From positions 1 through 48,840 of the forward strand of contig JAHFSY010000033.1 in the NCBI GenBank assembly GCA_023269615.1: a DNA stretch of 48,840 bases. Direction: 5' to 3'. The stretch comes from Verrucomicrobiota bacterium. Its GTDB lineage: Bacteria; Verrucomicrobiota; Verrucomicrobiia; JABWAM01. The notes under the pieces were generated by a model, which saw only the letters and a program-made list of their open reading frames with translations, searched no databases and had not been told where the DNA came from. The position numbers were made by a program, and so were the translations under genes. Positions 32,724-42,017 of this stretch are shown piece after piece. Each line of letters begins with the position of its first letter. The stretch's first letter is position 1.

Positions 32724-34171
32724 CAACCTTGAATTCGTTGAATGCTCCGCCAGCGCGCGCTGGCACGGGCCCACGACTCAAAGGCCAGCTCCGAGAGCAA
32801 TTGGAACGTTGCATCATCCCATTGCCCACGCGGGACGTACAAGGTGAGTTCGCTGACCACTCCCGTGGTCGTTCCCGCCACACGGGCAAGCCAGTCAGGA
32901 ATCACATCCCCGCCCCACCGCTTCTCATCCGTTGCGCTCTGCAGCCTCGCCGCACAAAAACCAAGCTTCCTGAGCGTGAAGCCAAACTCCTTCCATAATT
33001 CATCAAGGCTGGCACAGCGCTCCGTCTCGATCAAAAGCAGCTGCCCGAGCAGGAGAGCGTAGCGGGTGTGCTTGCGTCGATGCACCGAGCTGGTGAGCAC
33101 CCGCCCCAGCACATACCAGTTCTGGACAAAGCCAAACGTGCGGAGGGAAAACACCATCACCATCATGAATATTCCGAAGAAAACCGGCAACAGCCGCCCC
33201 TTGCTCACAAACACGCCCAGCGCCAGCAACGAAAAGAAAACGCAGAACGCATAAAGCAACAGCACCACCCGCTGCCGCGAAAAACCCATCTCCACCAGCC
33301 GGTGATGGATATGCCGCCGATCGGCGCGGAAAATCGGAAGTCCCACGAGCACGCGGCGAAGGATCGTGAACGATGCGTCAATGATCGGCAGCCCCAGGGC
33401 GAAAAATGGCACCATCAGCGCCACGGCCACCTCACCCTTGTTGGCGTTGAGCAGCGCGAGTTCCGCAATCAGCATCCCAAGAAAATACGCCCCCCCATCC
33501 CCCATGAAAATCTTCGCGGGCGGAAAATTGTAATAGAGAAACGCCAGCAGCGTTCCCGCCATCCCCACCGCAAGCAGCATCACAAAAAAGTTCCCACCCA
33601 TGCCAGCCACCACCGCCAAAAGAATCATGATCAGGAACACCAGTCCCGCCGCCAGCCCGTCGATCCCATCCACCAGGTTGATCAGGTTGGTCACGCCCAC
33701 CAGCCAGAGCACCGTCAACGGCCCATTCCATATTCCCAGCTGATGCACCGTCTGCGTGAATGGATTGACCCACTGCTCAATTCGCAAGCCGCCCGCATAC
33801 ACCGCCACGGCGACCACAACCTGGAAAAATAGCTTCACCCGGGCCCCGAGCGGATGAATGTCATCCCAAAACCCCAGCACGAAGATCGCAAGGCATGTAA
33901 AAACAATGACGCCAATCTCACCCGGCACGCGTATCTGGTTCGCAGTCGCCATCAGCAGGATCGTGAAGATCACCGCCGTGAAGGAAAGCATCAACGCGAG
34001 CCCTCCCACCCGCGGCACTGCAATCGTGTGCGTGGTGTGAAACTGTTCCGCACGATCCAGAAGATTGCGGCCGATCGCCCACCGTCGGATGAACGGCGTC
34101 AGCAACAGCGTCACCCACAAGCCCACAAGCCCGCAGATGGCGGCCTTGACTGTGATGGCACTGCTTAACAT
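32723..34171 (-). CDS. WecA/TagO/MraY-family phospho-sugar transferase
   Basis: A 482-residue polytopic protein that would load the first sugar phosphate onto undecaprenyl phosphate. Seen: TIAVPRVGGLAL, FWDDIHPLG (Asp pair), NLINLVDGIDGLAAG, IFMGDGGAYFLG and the cytoplasmic HIHHRLVEMG motif of the WecA type. About ten membrane segments up to residue 350. Residues 350-482 are an extra soluble region without a recognised domain (VHRRKHTRYALLLGQLLLIE onwards); family members are usually about 350 residues. It overlaps both neighbours by a few bases. Confidence 0.9.
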   Translation of the reverse strand: MLSSAITVKAAICGLVGLWVTLLLTPFIRRWAIGRNLLDRAEQFHTTHTIAVPRVGGLALMLSFTAVIFTILLMATANQIRVPGEIGVIVFTCLAIFVLGFWDDIHPLGARVKLFFQVVVAVAVYAGGLRIEQWVNPFTQTVHQLGIWNGPLTVLWLVGVTNLINLVDGIDGLAAGLVFLIMILLAVVAGMGGNFFVMLLAVGMAGTLLAFLYYNFPPAKIFMGDGGAYFLGMLIAELALLNANKGEVAVALMVPFFALGLPIIDASFTILRRVLVGLPIFRADRRHIHHRLVEMGFSRQRVVLLLYAFCVFFSLLALGVFVSKGRLLPVFFGIFMMVMVFSLRTFGFVQNWYVLGRVLTSSVHRRKHTRYALLLGQLLLIETERCASLDELWKEFGFTLRKLGFCAARLQSATDEKRWGGDVIPDWLARVAGTTTGVVSELTLYVPRGQWDDATFQLLSELAFESWARASARWRSIQRIQG

Positions 34172-35382
34172 TTCACCACCTCCTCCAGCACTTCACGAAA
34201 CTCCCGGGTTCGCACCGCGCGCGACGCATTCTTCTCCGCCCATTCCCGAATGTAGGGGGCCACCCACGATTCCTCCCGAACCATGTTCAAGACCTTGATC
34301 GCGCTGCGCTTGGCCGCAGCAGCCGTCCCCGGCAGCACGATGGTGCCGAGGCGCGCCTCAGCCACATGCCGCCCCACCTCGGAAGTCTGCGAGCCGATGA
34401 AGATCACCGGCCGTCCTGCAGCCACGATGCCGTAAAACTTGCTTGGAACCATCAGCCCGTCCACCTCGGGTTTCTGGGAAACCAGGTGCGCGTCCGCCGC
34501 GCCCAGCAGTTCGCCCAGCAGGCAGCGGGGTTGAAACGCAAATCGGGCAACGCGGGGAATTCCCATGCCGCGGGCGCGGGCCAGCAATTCCTCGTGGCGC
34601 GGGGAGTCACCCACCACCACGAAACGAAGCGATGGCAGTTCAGCCTCAAGCAACGCCACCAGGGTGAGCATCGTCTGCTGCTCGTGCCCTTCGCCCACAT
34701 TGCCGGAATACATCAGGATCCGCTCCCTCTCCCAACCATGCTCCTTCCGGAAATTATTTTCCTCCAGCGTCGTGGCCCTGATCTGGTCAAGGTCGGCCCA
34801 GTTCGGAATCACCCGCAGCTTCGAGGCCAGGCCCTTTCGAGTCGCAAGCGTCTTCTCCATCTCGGCCCCCGGCACAACAATCCGGGCGCAAGCCGTGTAA
34901 ATCTGGTTTGCCCTCAAGTGCAGCCATTTGCGGATGATCCGATTTTTCACCACCCCCAGCTTCTCCGCCACCTCGGGATAAATATCCTGCACCCAAAACA
35001 CCAGCGGCACACGATGCATGCGGTGAAACAAAACCCCAAGGCTCCCCACAAGCGGGGGGCTCGACATCGAAATCACAGCGTCATGCGGCGACAGATGTTT
35101 CAAACGCTCCTTTGCGTTTCGCATGAATGAATAAATATCCCTCACCCGGTCGCGCCACCGGTAACGCCCCCGGTCACTGCACGCCACCCTCTCGATGAAC
35201 ACCCCGTTTTGAAGAAATGAACCGGCCTCCAGTTGCTCGTTGCACGCATACCGCCCCTGCCCGCACAGCACGGTGACCGTATGACCCGCGTTCACGAGGT
35301 CCTCCGCCAGGTCCGTCAAAAGCTGCGCCGTGGCCGCCTCGTCCGGCCAGTAGTACTGGTTGATGAAAAGAAACGCGCTCAT
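34165..35382 (-). CDS. GT4-type glycosyltransferase, WbuB-like
   Basis: A 405-residue GT-B enzyme. The N-terminal INQYYWPDEAATAQLLTDLAE is characteristic of WbuB-type transferases, followed by VQDIYPEVAEKLGV. In the C-terminal domain are LMYSGNVGEGH and VPSKFYGIVAAGRPV for nucleotide-sugar binding. The frame's stop overlaps the next gene by seven bases. A cytoplasmic or membrane-associated step in chain assembly; sugar donor unknown. Confidence 0.88.
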   Translation of the reverse strand: MSAFLFINQYYWPDEAATAQLLTDLAEDLVNAGHTVTVLCGQGRYACNEQLEAGSFLQNGVFIERVACSDRGRYRWRDRVRDIYSFMRNAKERLKHLSPHDAVISMSSPPLVGSLGVLFHRMHRVPLVFWVQDIYPEVAEKLGVVKNRIIRKWLHLRANQIYTACARIVVPGAEMEKTLATRKGLASKLRVIPNWADLDQIRATTLEENNFRKEHGWERERILMYSGNVGEGHEQQTMLTLVALLEAELPSLRFVVVGDSPRHEELLARARGMGIPRVARFAFQPRCLLGELLGAADAHLVSQKPEVDGLMVPSKFYGIVAAGRPVIFIGSQTSEVGRHVAEARLGTIVLPGTAAAAKRSAIKVLNMVREESWVAPYIREWAEKNASRAVRTREFREVLEEVVKC

Positions 35383-35398
35383 GTGAAACCCCTCGATG

Positions 35399-36529
35399 CT
35401 ACGCCTTCAGAAGCCGGAGATAAAGCTCCCGATGCTGCCGCCCGATTTTTTCCAGGGCAAAATCCGCCAGCACCCACTTGCGCCCCACCCCGCCCATGAG
35501 CCGCAATTCATCCGGAGAACGGGCCAGGACCTCCCTCAGGCAGAGGCCCAAGGATTGACGCCCGATATCAACCCACCACCCGCAGCCCCGCGCCTCCAGC
35601 TCCGACCAGGGGCAGCCCTTGGTGGTGATGACGGGCACTCCCGATGCAAGCGCCTCAAGAACAACCTGCCCAAAGTTCTCGCTGTGGCTCGGAAGCACAA
35701 ACAGGCTCGCAGCCGCAAGCGCCGATCGTTTCATCGCCATCTCCAGTTCCCCGACGAAAGTCACATGACGTGAAACATGCCTGCGCAGCTGTGCCGCATA
35801 CGCCCCCTCGCCATGGCCGGCCACAACCAGATGCCATTCGGGGTGCTTTACAAATAAACCGGCGGCAGCCTCAAGCAGATCCCCGAGACCTTTTTTGGGA
35901 TGGATTCGTGAAAGAAAAAGCAGGATCCTGTGGCCGCGCAAGGCGGGGAAGGAATCCAAAAACAATTTTGGCCCGACCGTCTGCCCCCACTCCGACACGT
36001 CAATTCCGTTGGGAATCACCTCGATGACCTGACGCATCCCGAGCCGCCTGATCTGGTCGGCCTCCATCTTCGACTTTGCAACGAACGCGGAACAGTATCT
36101 CCAGTTCTTTCCCTCAACCAGGGCGCGCACCGCCTTCTTCCGCCATCCATGATGACGCAGGGACCACTCGTCCATATGCCCAAGCGGCGAAATCACCAGA
36201 GGCTTTCCTGCCCGGCGTGAAGCCTCGGCCGCCGCCCAGTTCGGATGCAGCCAGCAGCCGTGATTGTGGCATAAATCCGCGGACGGCATGTCCGCCATCA
36301 GTGCACGCTTCAAACCCGGCGACCGCTTGAGAATGGAGGGGAATGATTCCGCGGCTGTCACGAGCGAAACCCCTTCGGCCGGGGAGGGGCGTGACGACAT
36401 TTTGCGCATCGTGGTGTACGCCCTCACATTCACGCCAAGCCGGGCCAGTTGCGCCCACAACGCGGGCAACGTGTGCGAAGGGCCGCCATCACCGGATTCA
36501 AGCCCCGCCACCACTTGGATCACGCGCAT
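35399..36529 (-). CDS. GT4-type glycosyltransferase
   Basis: A 376-residue GT-B enzyme. Seen: GGPSHTLPALWAQLARLG at the N-terminal glycine loop, VIPNGIDVSEW, LLFLSRIHPKKGLGDLLEA, and the E-x7-E donor motif in SHSENFGQVVLEALASGVP. It overlaps the following methyltransferase frame (36520) by ten bases. Donor and acceptor are not readable from sequence. Confidence 0.88.
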   Translation of the reverse strand: MRVIQVVAGLESGDGGPSHTLPALWAQLARLGVNVRAYTTMRKMSSRPSPAEGVSLVTAAESFPSILKRSPGLKRALMADMPSADLCHNHGCWLHPNWAAAEASRRAGKPLVISPLGHMDEWSLRHHGWRKKAVRALVEGKNWRYCSAFVAKSKMEADQIRRLGMRQVIEVIPNGIDVSEWGQTVGPKLFLDSFPALRGHRILLFLSRIHPKKGLGDLLEAAAGLFVKHPEWHLVVAGHGEGAYAAQLRRHVSRHVTFVGELEMAMKRSALAAASLFVLPSHSENFGQVVLEALASGVPVITTKGCPWSELEARGCGWWVDIGRQSLGLCLREVLARSPDELRLMGGVGRKWVLADFALEKIGRQHRELYLRLLKA

Positions 36530-37194
36530 GGACGGAATGCCTCGACAAACACGGAATGATGTCTCTCGGGCTTTTCATATTCAAAGATGGGGAGTTCAGC
36601 CGCGGGAAAAATCTCCGAGCGATGCGGCGAACATTCCCGGACCGGTTCGAACCCCTCTGATTTCAAAATCTCCGACCAAAAACCAAAATCAAACACCAGC
36701 CGATGCTGGTCGCGGCAAAGAAGGTGATTCGCAAGTTTTCCACCCATGGACTCCCTCTTGTCAGGAAACCCGGAGAAGAACTCCCGGTCGCCGCGCAGAT
36801 ACGCCTCCACCGATTTTTGAAGATCGGGAGTCACGATCCGGATGCCTTTGCCGGGTTTCAAAATCCGCAAGCACTCCCGCAAAATCCCGCGCACATCCCA
36901 CTCGTGGAAATGTTCCAGCGTGTGACAGCAATAAATCGCATCCACGCTCCCGTCCGCAAATGGCAGCCCCTTGCGCAGGTCGAGCCAGACGTCGCTGCGC
37001 ACGAACGGGTTCACATCCACGTTGACCATCCCCTCGGCGTAATGCTGTCCACACCCGAGATGCACCCAGAGCTGGGCATCCTTGCGAGATGAGGCAAGAC
37101 GCGAGCTCCCGAGAATCCCAAGACGCCATTTATTCAAAAGCGAGAGCTCACCCATCGTGCCGTGAAACAAATCTTTCATCCACTGCGGCTTCAT
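36520..37194 (-). CDS. SAM-dependent methyltransferase
   Basis: A 224-residue class I enzyme of the type often found in polysaccharide clusters. Seen: the SAM motif VHLGCGQHYAEGMVNVD, AIYCCHTLEHFHEWD and LRILKPGKGIRIVTPDL. It probably methylates a sugar or a chain end. It overlaps the genes on both sides, four bases at the upstream end. Related in pattern to the gene at 42018-42644. Confidence 0.82.
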   Translation of the reverse strand: MKPQWMKDLFHGTMGELSLLNKWRLGILGSSRLASSRKDAQLWVHLGCGQHYAEGMVNVDVNPFVRSDVWLDLRKGLPFADGSVDAIYCCHTLEHFHEWDVRGILRECLRILKPGKGIRIVTPDLQKSVEAYLRGDREFFSGFPDKRESMGGKLANHLLCRDQHRLVFDFGFWSEILKSEGFEPVRECSPHRSEIFPAAELPIFEYEKPERHHSVFVEAFRPCA

Positions 37195-38870
37195 TGCGCC
37201 ATCCCCTTCCTCGCTTCATGCACACGACGCGAAATCATCCCTTGGTAGTACGCCTTCGCTAGGCAAAAACGCAGCCCCGCCCATCCATCCATCCATCCAT
37301 TTTGAAACAGGTACGAATACATGAAGTAACAGAATCCACGCGCGGGCAGCTTCGTGCCAAGCATTTTCCACGCGCCGCGCCGGCGAAGGGGATCACGGCT
37401 CGTCAAATCACCCCACACAAGCCTCTCATGGCCGCCCAGTTCGTGCTCAACTTCCTTCTCCACATAGAAACGTTGCCGCTCATGCCACACTTCGAGACTC
37501 TTGTGATTGTCGTCCAGTAAATCCTCAGCAATGAGTACAACCTCGCCATCCACCTCCTGTGTCTCCGCATGGCCGCGATTGCTAAACCTCACGCGCCCCA
37601 CACGAACCAGTCTCACGACCCATGACGGATACAGGTTCGCATGATGTAACCGCCGACCGTTCCAAAAAAAACGCCTCTTGAAGCAAAAGGCTCCCACCTT
37701 TTCAGAGCATGTCGCCAGGCGCTCCCCCATTTCCATCCAGAGGGGTCCCGTCACGCGTTCATCCGCATCAAGAATCAAAACCCATGGATGCTTCAATGGG
37801 ACATGCTCCAACAACCACATCCTCTGGTCGCCAAATCCCGTAAACTTGTTCTGCACCACGCGCGCGCCAAGTCGCTCCGCAATTTGAACGGTGTTATCCG
37901 TACTAAAGGAATCCACCACCACAATGTCATCGCATCCCTTGACTGATTCCATGCAGTAGGAAAGATTCACCTCCTCATTGAGCGTAAAAATAGCGACGCT
38001 GATTCTTGATTTTGCCCCTTGAATCGAGCCCTCGGCTGGAGGCAGCCCGGATCGCAGCGGCAAGACATGCTTTCTGAGATGGCGCCCAAACCGGCTGATC
38101 ACGCTCTGGAATCGAGCCTTTTCAAGGCAGAAATTAAACCCGTCAACGCCGTCCCGCCAGCCCGAACGCAGCAGGTAGGAGTAAATGAAATAACAAAAAC
38201 CGCGGGCGGGAAGGTGCCGGGCCAGGTACTTCAGCGTCGCCTGGCGCAACAGTGGGTCTTCACTCCAAAGATCGCGGAACCGAACGTGGACGTCCGACTC
38301 AAGCTCGTAGCGCCCCTCCTGCTCCGCATACCGCCATTGCCGCTCACGCCACGCCGCCATCCCCTTGTGGTTCTCATCGAGCAGATCCTCTCCCAGTGAC
38401 TCAAGGTCCCCATCCACGGTCTGCGTCTCCGCATGGCCGCGGTTGTGATAACGAACGCGCCCCACCCGGACAAGCCGCACCACCCACGTGGGGTACAAAT
38501 TCGCAAACCGCAGCCATTTTCCATCCCAGAAAAATCGACGCTTCAACTGAAAGGCCGCTGTCTCCGGTGGACAGGCGTTGACCCGTCGCACCATCTCCGC
38601 CCACAGCCCGGGCGTCACTTTTTCGTCGGCATCCAGAATCAGCACCCAGGGATGCTTGAATTTCACATTCTCCAGCGCCCATGTCGGCTGGTCTCCGAAG
38701 CCCGTGAACTCATGCTGAAAAACACGTGCCCCGCTCTCACGCGCCAGCTCGCACGTGCGATCGCTGCTGAAGGAATCAATCACCACCACATCGTCGCATT
38801 CCTTCAACGCAGCAAGGCAATGAGGAAGGTTGATCTCCTCATTCAATGTCAAAATCATGGTGCTGATCAT
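37191..38870 (-). CDS. Tandem-duplicated GT2-family glycosyltransferase
   Basis: A 559-residue protein made of two homologous GT2 units of the KdtX/WaaE type. Unit 1 (about 1-270) has TMILTLNEEINLPHCL, VVVIDSFSSDRT, VLILDADEKVT and PARGFCYFIYSYLLRSGW. Unit 2 (about 285-545) repeats all of these: AIFTLNEEVNLSYC, VVVDSFSTDNT, ILDADERVT and PARGFCYFMYSYLFQNGW. Both keep the DAD metal site, so both may be active. Single-unit relatives have about 250-280 residues. The start at 38870 overlaps the upstream stop as ATGA; the frame runs 12 codons further up. Confidence 0.88.
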   Translation of the reverse strand: MISTMILTLNEEINLPHCLAALKECDDVVVIDSFSSDRTCELARESGARVFQHEFTGFGDQPTWALENVKFKHPWVLILDADEKVTPGLWAEMVRRVNACPPETAAFQLKRRFFWDGKWLRFANLYPTWVVRLVRVGRVRYHNRGHAETQTVDGDLESLGEDLLDENHKGMAAWRERQWRYAEQEGRYELESDVHVRFRDLWSEDPLLRQATLKYLARHLPARGFCYFIYSYLLRSGWRDGVDGFNFCLEKARFQSVISRFGRHLRKHVLPLRSGLPPAEGSIQGAKSRISVAIFTLNEEVNLSYCMESVKGCDDIVVVDSFSTDNTVQIAERLGARVVQNKFTGFGDQRMWLLEHVPLKHPWVLILDADERVTGPLWMEMGERLATCSEKVGAFCFKRRFFWNGRRLHHANLYPSWVVRLVRVGRVRFSNRGHAETQEVDGEVVLIAEDLLDDNHKSLEVWHERQRFYVEKEVEHELGGHERLVWGDLTSRDPLRRRGAWKMLGTKLPARGFCYFMYSYLFQNGWMDGWAGLRFCLAKAYYQGMISRRVHEARKGMAQ

Positions 38871-39496
38871 GCGGTTTTGCGTGCCACCACAACCATCGTC
38901 TTCCAAAAAAACGGCAAACGCCCCACACCATGAAATTCCAGAATTTCAAATCCAGCCCGCCGCAGCATTTGTTCCAGGCTCGCCCGGGAAAAAAACTTGA
39001 TCTGGCCATGATCCCACCATGGCGAGTGATGCACATCCCACTTTCCCATGAGTACGATCGCCAGGTTCTTCAGGTAACCATGATATGCGGCCGCCACCAC
39101 AAGCAATCCCCCCGGCTTCAACACGCGCGAGGCAAAGTGCGCCACCATGCCCGGTCGCTGGATGATTGACATCACTTCGGTGGAAACCACCAGATCGAAC
39201 GGAGCAGACGCCAGCGGGCCTGGATCGTCATAGGCGCCGAGTTGATGAAATACGGCACCCGGAACACTCTTCTGTGCGATCTCAAACCCTTCACGATCCG
39301 GCTCGCATCCCACCACATCAAATCCCTGTTCATGCAGAACACGACACAACGCGCCATTGCCACATCCCAAGTCCAGGATTCGCCTGGCGCCAAGACGATG
39401 GCAAACCTCCAAAATTCGGGGCGCCTGATAATCATGATTGTGTGGCGGCTTCATGTCCCGCCATCCAAAACGCTCAGATTCCACTGGTTTATTCAT
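38867..39496 (-). CDS. SAM-dependent methyltransferase
   Basis: A 209-residue class I enzyme. Seen: RILDLGCGNGALCRVLHEQG, VVGCEPDREGFEIAQ, FDLVVSTEVMSIIQRPG and LKPGGLLVVAAAYHGYLKN. UbiG-like in layout, but the context suggests a sugar or lipid-linked acceptor. Four-base overlap with the tandem GT2 gene and eight-base overlap with the upstream glycosyltransferase. Confidence 0.82.
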   Translation of the reverse strand: MNKPVESERFGWRDMKPPHNHDYQAPRILEVCHRLGARRILDLGCGNGALCRVLHEQGFDVVGCEPDREGFEIAQKSVPGAVFHQLGAYDDPGPLASAPFDLVVSTEVMSIIQRPGMVAHFASRVLKPGGLLVVAAAYHGYLKNLAIVLMGKWDVHHSPWWDHGQIKFFSRASLEQMLRRAGFEILEFHGVGRLPFFWKTMVVVARKTA

Positions 39497-40571
39497 TCCT
39501 GAAATGCTCCCGAAGTCGTTCCTGAAAGTGCACGGGCATGTGGCTCGCTACAACCAGCTGCCTGCCTGCGTTCCCCAATTTTTCCACAAATGACGACTCC
39601 TGCAACAGGCGCATCATGGCACGCGCGGTGCCCGAAACATCACCGGGCGGCACGAGCAATCCCGTTTGGCCCTCCAATACAATCTCCTGCGCTGCATCCA
39701 CATTCGAAGCGATACATGGCTTTCCATGATACATCGCCTCCAGAAAAACAATTCCAAAACCCTCGCCCTCACTCAAGAGCACAAACCCCAATGTGTGGGC
39801 ATACAGTCCGGCCAATTCACCGTCGGAAACCCTGCCGACAAAATGAACGAAGTCCCCGATCCCCATCGAACGCGCCTTTTCCTCCAGGCTGCAACGCGTC
39901 GGGCCGTCACCAGCGCAAATCAAATGGACATCGGGATGGGTCGCATGCACCGACTGAAAGGCCTCCAAAAGCGTCCCCTCCCCTTTATAGGTTTCCGCAT
40001 AACGTGTCACACTCAGAAAATATCGTCGGACCTTCGACAGCACAGGATGTTTTACCAAGGGAGCCACGACGAACTCCTCATTCAATCCCAACGAAATCAC
40101 CATGGATTCTCGATTCGCAAATTCCGGATGCGCGAGTTGGAAGCGCTGCAACGTGTATCGGCTGTTGGCTGAAAACGACGTCGCCCATTGAAGCGATTGA
40201 CGCTGCAGCAAGTTTAATCCACCCCATGCCTCCACCCCATGGAGAAAGACATCCAGCGGACATCCAAACCGCCATGCCATCAGCGCTGCAACCGGCGCAA
40301 GCCGCAGGTGCATGCAGTAGATCCTCCGGCACGATGAAGGAGGGTCCGAGACGAGTGCTTCCAGCATCATCGCCGCATGCCGCCCATCAAAACACCGCAG
40401 CCCCATATGCAAGGGCAATTCATACGAGGGAGATGAATCATTGGCCGACCAGACTTGTGACGGTGTCGTATCGGAGCTCAATGCGGCAAGCACGCTGCGT
40501 GACACCCTCTGGACGCCGCCGACCTGTCCGTTCAACCCATCCGTCAGCACAACCATGCGTGAATGAGTCAT
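39489..40571 (-). CDS. GT4-type glycosyltransferase
   Basis: A 360-residue GT-B enzyme. Seen: TDGLNGQVGGVQRVSRSVLA, FFLHG-like VFLHGVEAWGG, YFLSVTRYAETYKGEGTLLEAF, and the E-x7-E motif in SEGEGFGIVFLEAMYHGKP. The open frame continues about 139 codons upstream, but that is antisense-like overlap with the polymerase gene. MTHSRMVVLTD at 40571 overlaps the polymerase stop as ATGA, which fixes the start. Confidence 0.87.
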   Translation of the reverse strand: MTHSRMVVLTDGLNGQVGGVQRVSRSVLAALSSDTTPSQVWSANDSSPSYELPLHMGLRCFDGRHAAMMLEALVSDPPSSCRRIYCMHLRLAPVAALMAWRFGCPLDVFLHGVEAWGGLNLLQRQSLQWATSFSANSRYTLQRFQLAHPEFANRESMVISLGLNEEFVVAPLVKHPVLSKVRRYFLSVTRYAETYKGEGTLLEAFQSVHATHPDVHLICAGDGPTRCSLEEKARSMGIGDFVHFVGRVSDGELAGLYAHTLGFVLLSEGEGFGIVFLEAMYHGKPCIASNVDAAQEIVLEGQTGLLVPPGDVSGTARAMMRLLQESSFVEKLGNAGRQLVVASHMPVHFQERLREHFRNE

Positions 40572-42004
40572 TGCGGAGCCGTGTTGTAGAGGGCCGCCCC
40601 ATTCGCGCCGCGACTGCGGTGTTGGCGCCGGAGAAAATAGCAGAGCACAACCCACACAACCCACACACGAAGAGCTCCTCCAAAACTGTCCGCCAGATTC
40701 GTCTCCGGCCTCGCGACGCAGGCATAGGTCAGGGCGCCAAACACGAATCCCATCGGTTGAATCGGATGAGCGAACATACGATGAAGCACATACCCATATA
40801 ACACCCCCATGATGCTCATTCCGAGAATCACACCCTGAAAGCCTTCGTTGATATAAAATTCGGAAATTGGCCCGACTCCCACGCTCGTTTCTTCCCCAAT
40901 CACCATGTCCGCGTACTCCCTTGCCAGCCCGCTCGCACCTCCCGTCTGCGGCTTGTCTTTGTATAATGCGCGTGGAATAAGGCTCCAAAAAATCGAATCC
41001 TTCAGCGTGCTTCCGTATGCATAATTCTTGCGTGCATCCATATTCTTTTTGATCATCGATAGGATTTCCGTGTTATTCACGCGGTCAAAAAACTGATCCA
41101 CCCCCCTCCAATAAGCATCCCAGTCGCCCCCCAAAATAATCCGATCGAAGTTGCGCTTAAAGACCTTGACCACACTTTCCCTCTCTTCCGCCTCCGCTGA
41201 GCGGATATCCCTCTTCACACCCTGAATCAGGGGCGCGAAAATCATCAAAAAGGCCAGTCCCAATACCGCCCACGCAGGACGCAGCCATCGCGAAAACAGG
41301 CATGACAAACACAACAGTGTCACACCGGCGCCGCCAAAAAGACTGTCCGCAACTTTCCGCAGCGTCCAAAAAACAATCCCCGCCAGCGCCCACCGCGCCT
41401 GGGTGCGCCCAAAACCCGGAATTTCACTCATGGATTGGAAAAGAATGATGGCCAACGCGATCGCCTCGATGTCGCCAAATGAAATGACCACGACCCTCAA
41501 TGACACAGGCACAAATCGACCAACCACCAGATTCAACAACAAGCCAAATACGTACAATTGAAGAAGCAGGCGCATCGGCATCGGCTCCGATTGGAGCGAT
41601 ACCACAAGAGTCTGCCCGCGCGGAATCAAAACATGAATCATCCATAGGGCGCAAAATGAAAAGCAAGCGCTTCCGATCAACCCAAGCCAGATCGTTTCTG
41701 TGAACAACGCATCCTCAGTGCTGTTGTTTACAAATCGTGAGTTACGAAGATAAAACATGGCAACGGAGTAACTGCAGACGCTTAAAACCGGAACAATCTC
41801 CAAAAGCCAGGGAACCTGTAGTCGTGATTTTTCACGGCATGCAGCAAAGATCAGGAGGAAGGCGGCTCCGGCCATATACCAGAGGCGAAAATCCTTCACT
41901 CCCCAAAGAATGAGAAAAACCACCCCGGCCAGAAACCACGATTTTCCACGATCAAGCGCCCGTTGCCCCTTGTTTTGTGCGATGGTTATCATTTCACACT
42001 CCAA
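40568..42004 (-). CDS. Wzy-like repeat-unit polymerase
   Basis: A 478-residue polytopic protein with about ten to twelve membrane segments and one long extracytoplasmic loop (about 265-380). The loop includes FDRIILGGDWDAYWRG and SIFWSLIPRALYKDKP, a pattern of oligosaccharide polymerases. Sequence conservation in this class is poor, so the call rests on topology and on the transferases around it. It would polymerise repeat units delivered to the periplasm; no Wzx flippase is in the window. The start could be residue 5 (MITIAQ). Confidence 0.65.
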   Translation of the reverse strand: MECEMITIAQNKGQRALDRGKSWFLAGVVFLILWGVKDFRLWYMAGAAFLLIFAACREKSRLQVPWLLEIVPVLSVCSYSVAMFYLRNSRFVNNSTEDALFTETIWLGLIGSACFSFCALWMIHVLIPRGQTLVVSLQSEPMPMRLLLQLYVFGLLLNLVVGRFVPVSLRVVVISFGDIEAIALAIILFQSMSEIPGFGRTQARWALAGIVFWTLRKVADSLFGGAGVTLLCLSCLFSRWLRPAWAVLGLAFLMIFAPLIQGVKRDIRSAEAEERESVVKVFKRNFDRIILGGDWDAYWRGVDQFFDRVNNTEILSMIKKNMDARKNYAYGSTLKDSIFWSLIPRALYKDKPQTGGASGLAREYADMVIGEETSVGVGPISEFYINEGFQGVILGMSIMGVLYGYVLHRMFAHPIQPMGFVFGALTYACVARPETNLADSFGGALRVWVVWVVLCYFLRRQHRSRGANGAALYNTAPQ

Positions 42005-42017
42005 CCATTGTTCCAGC

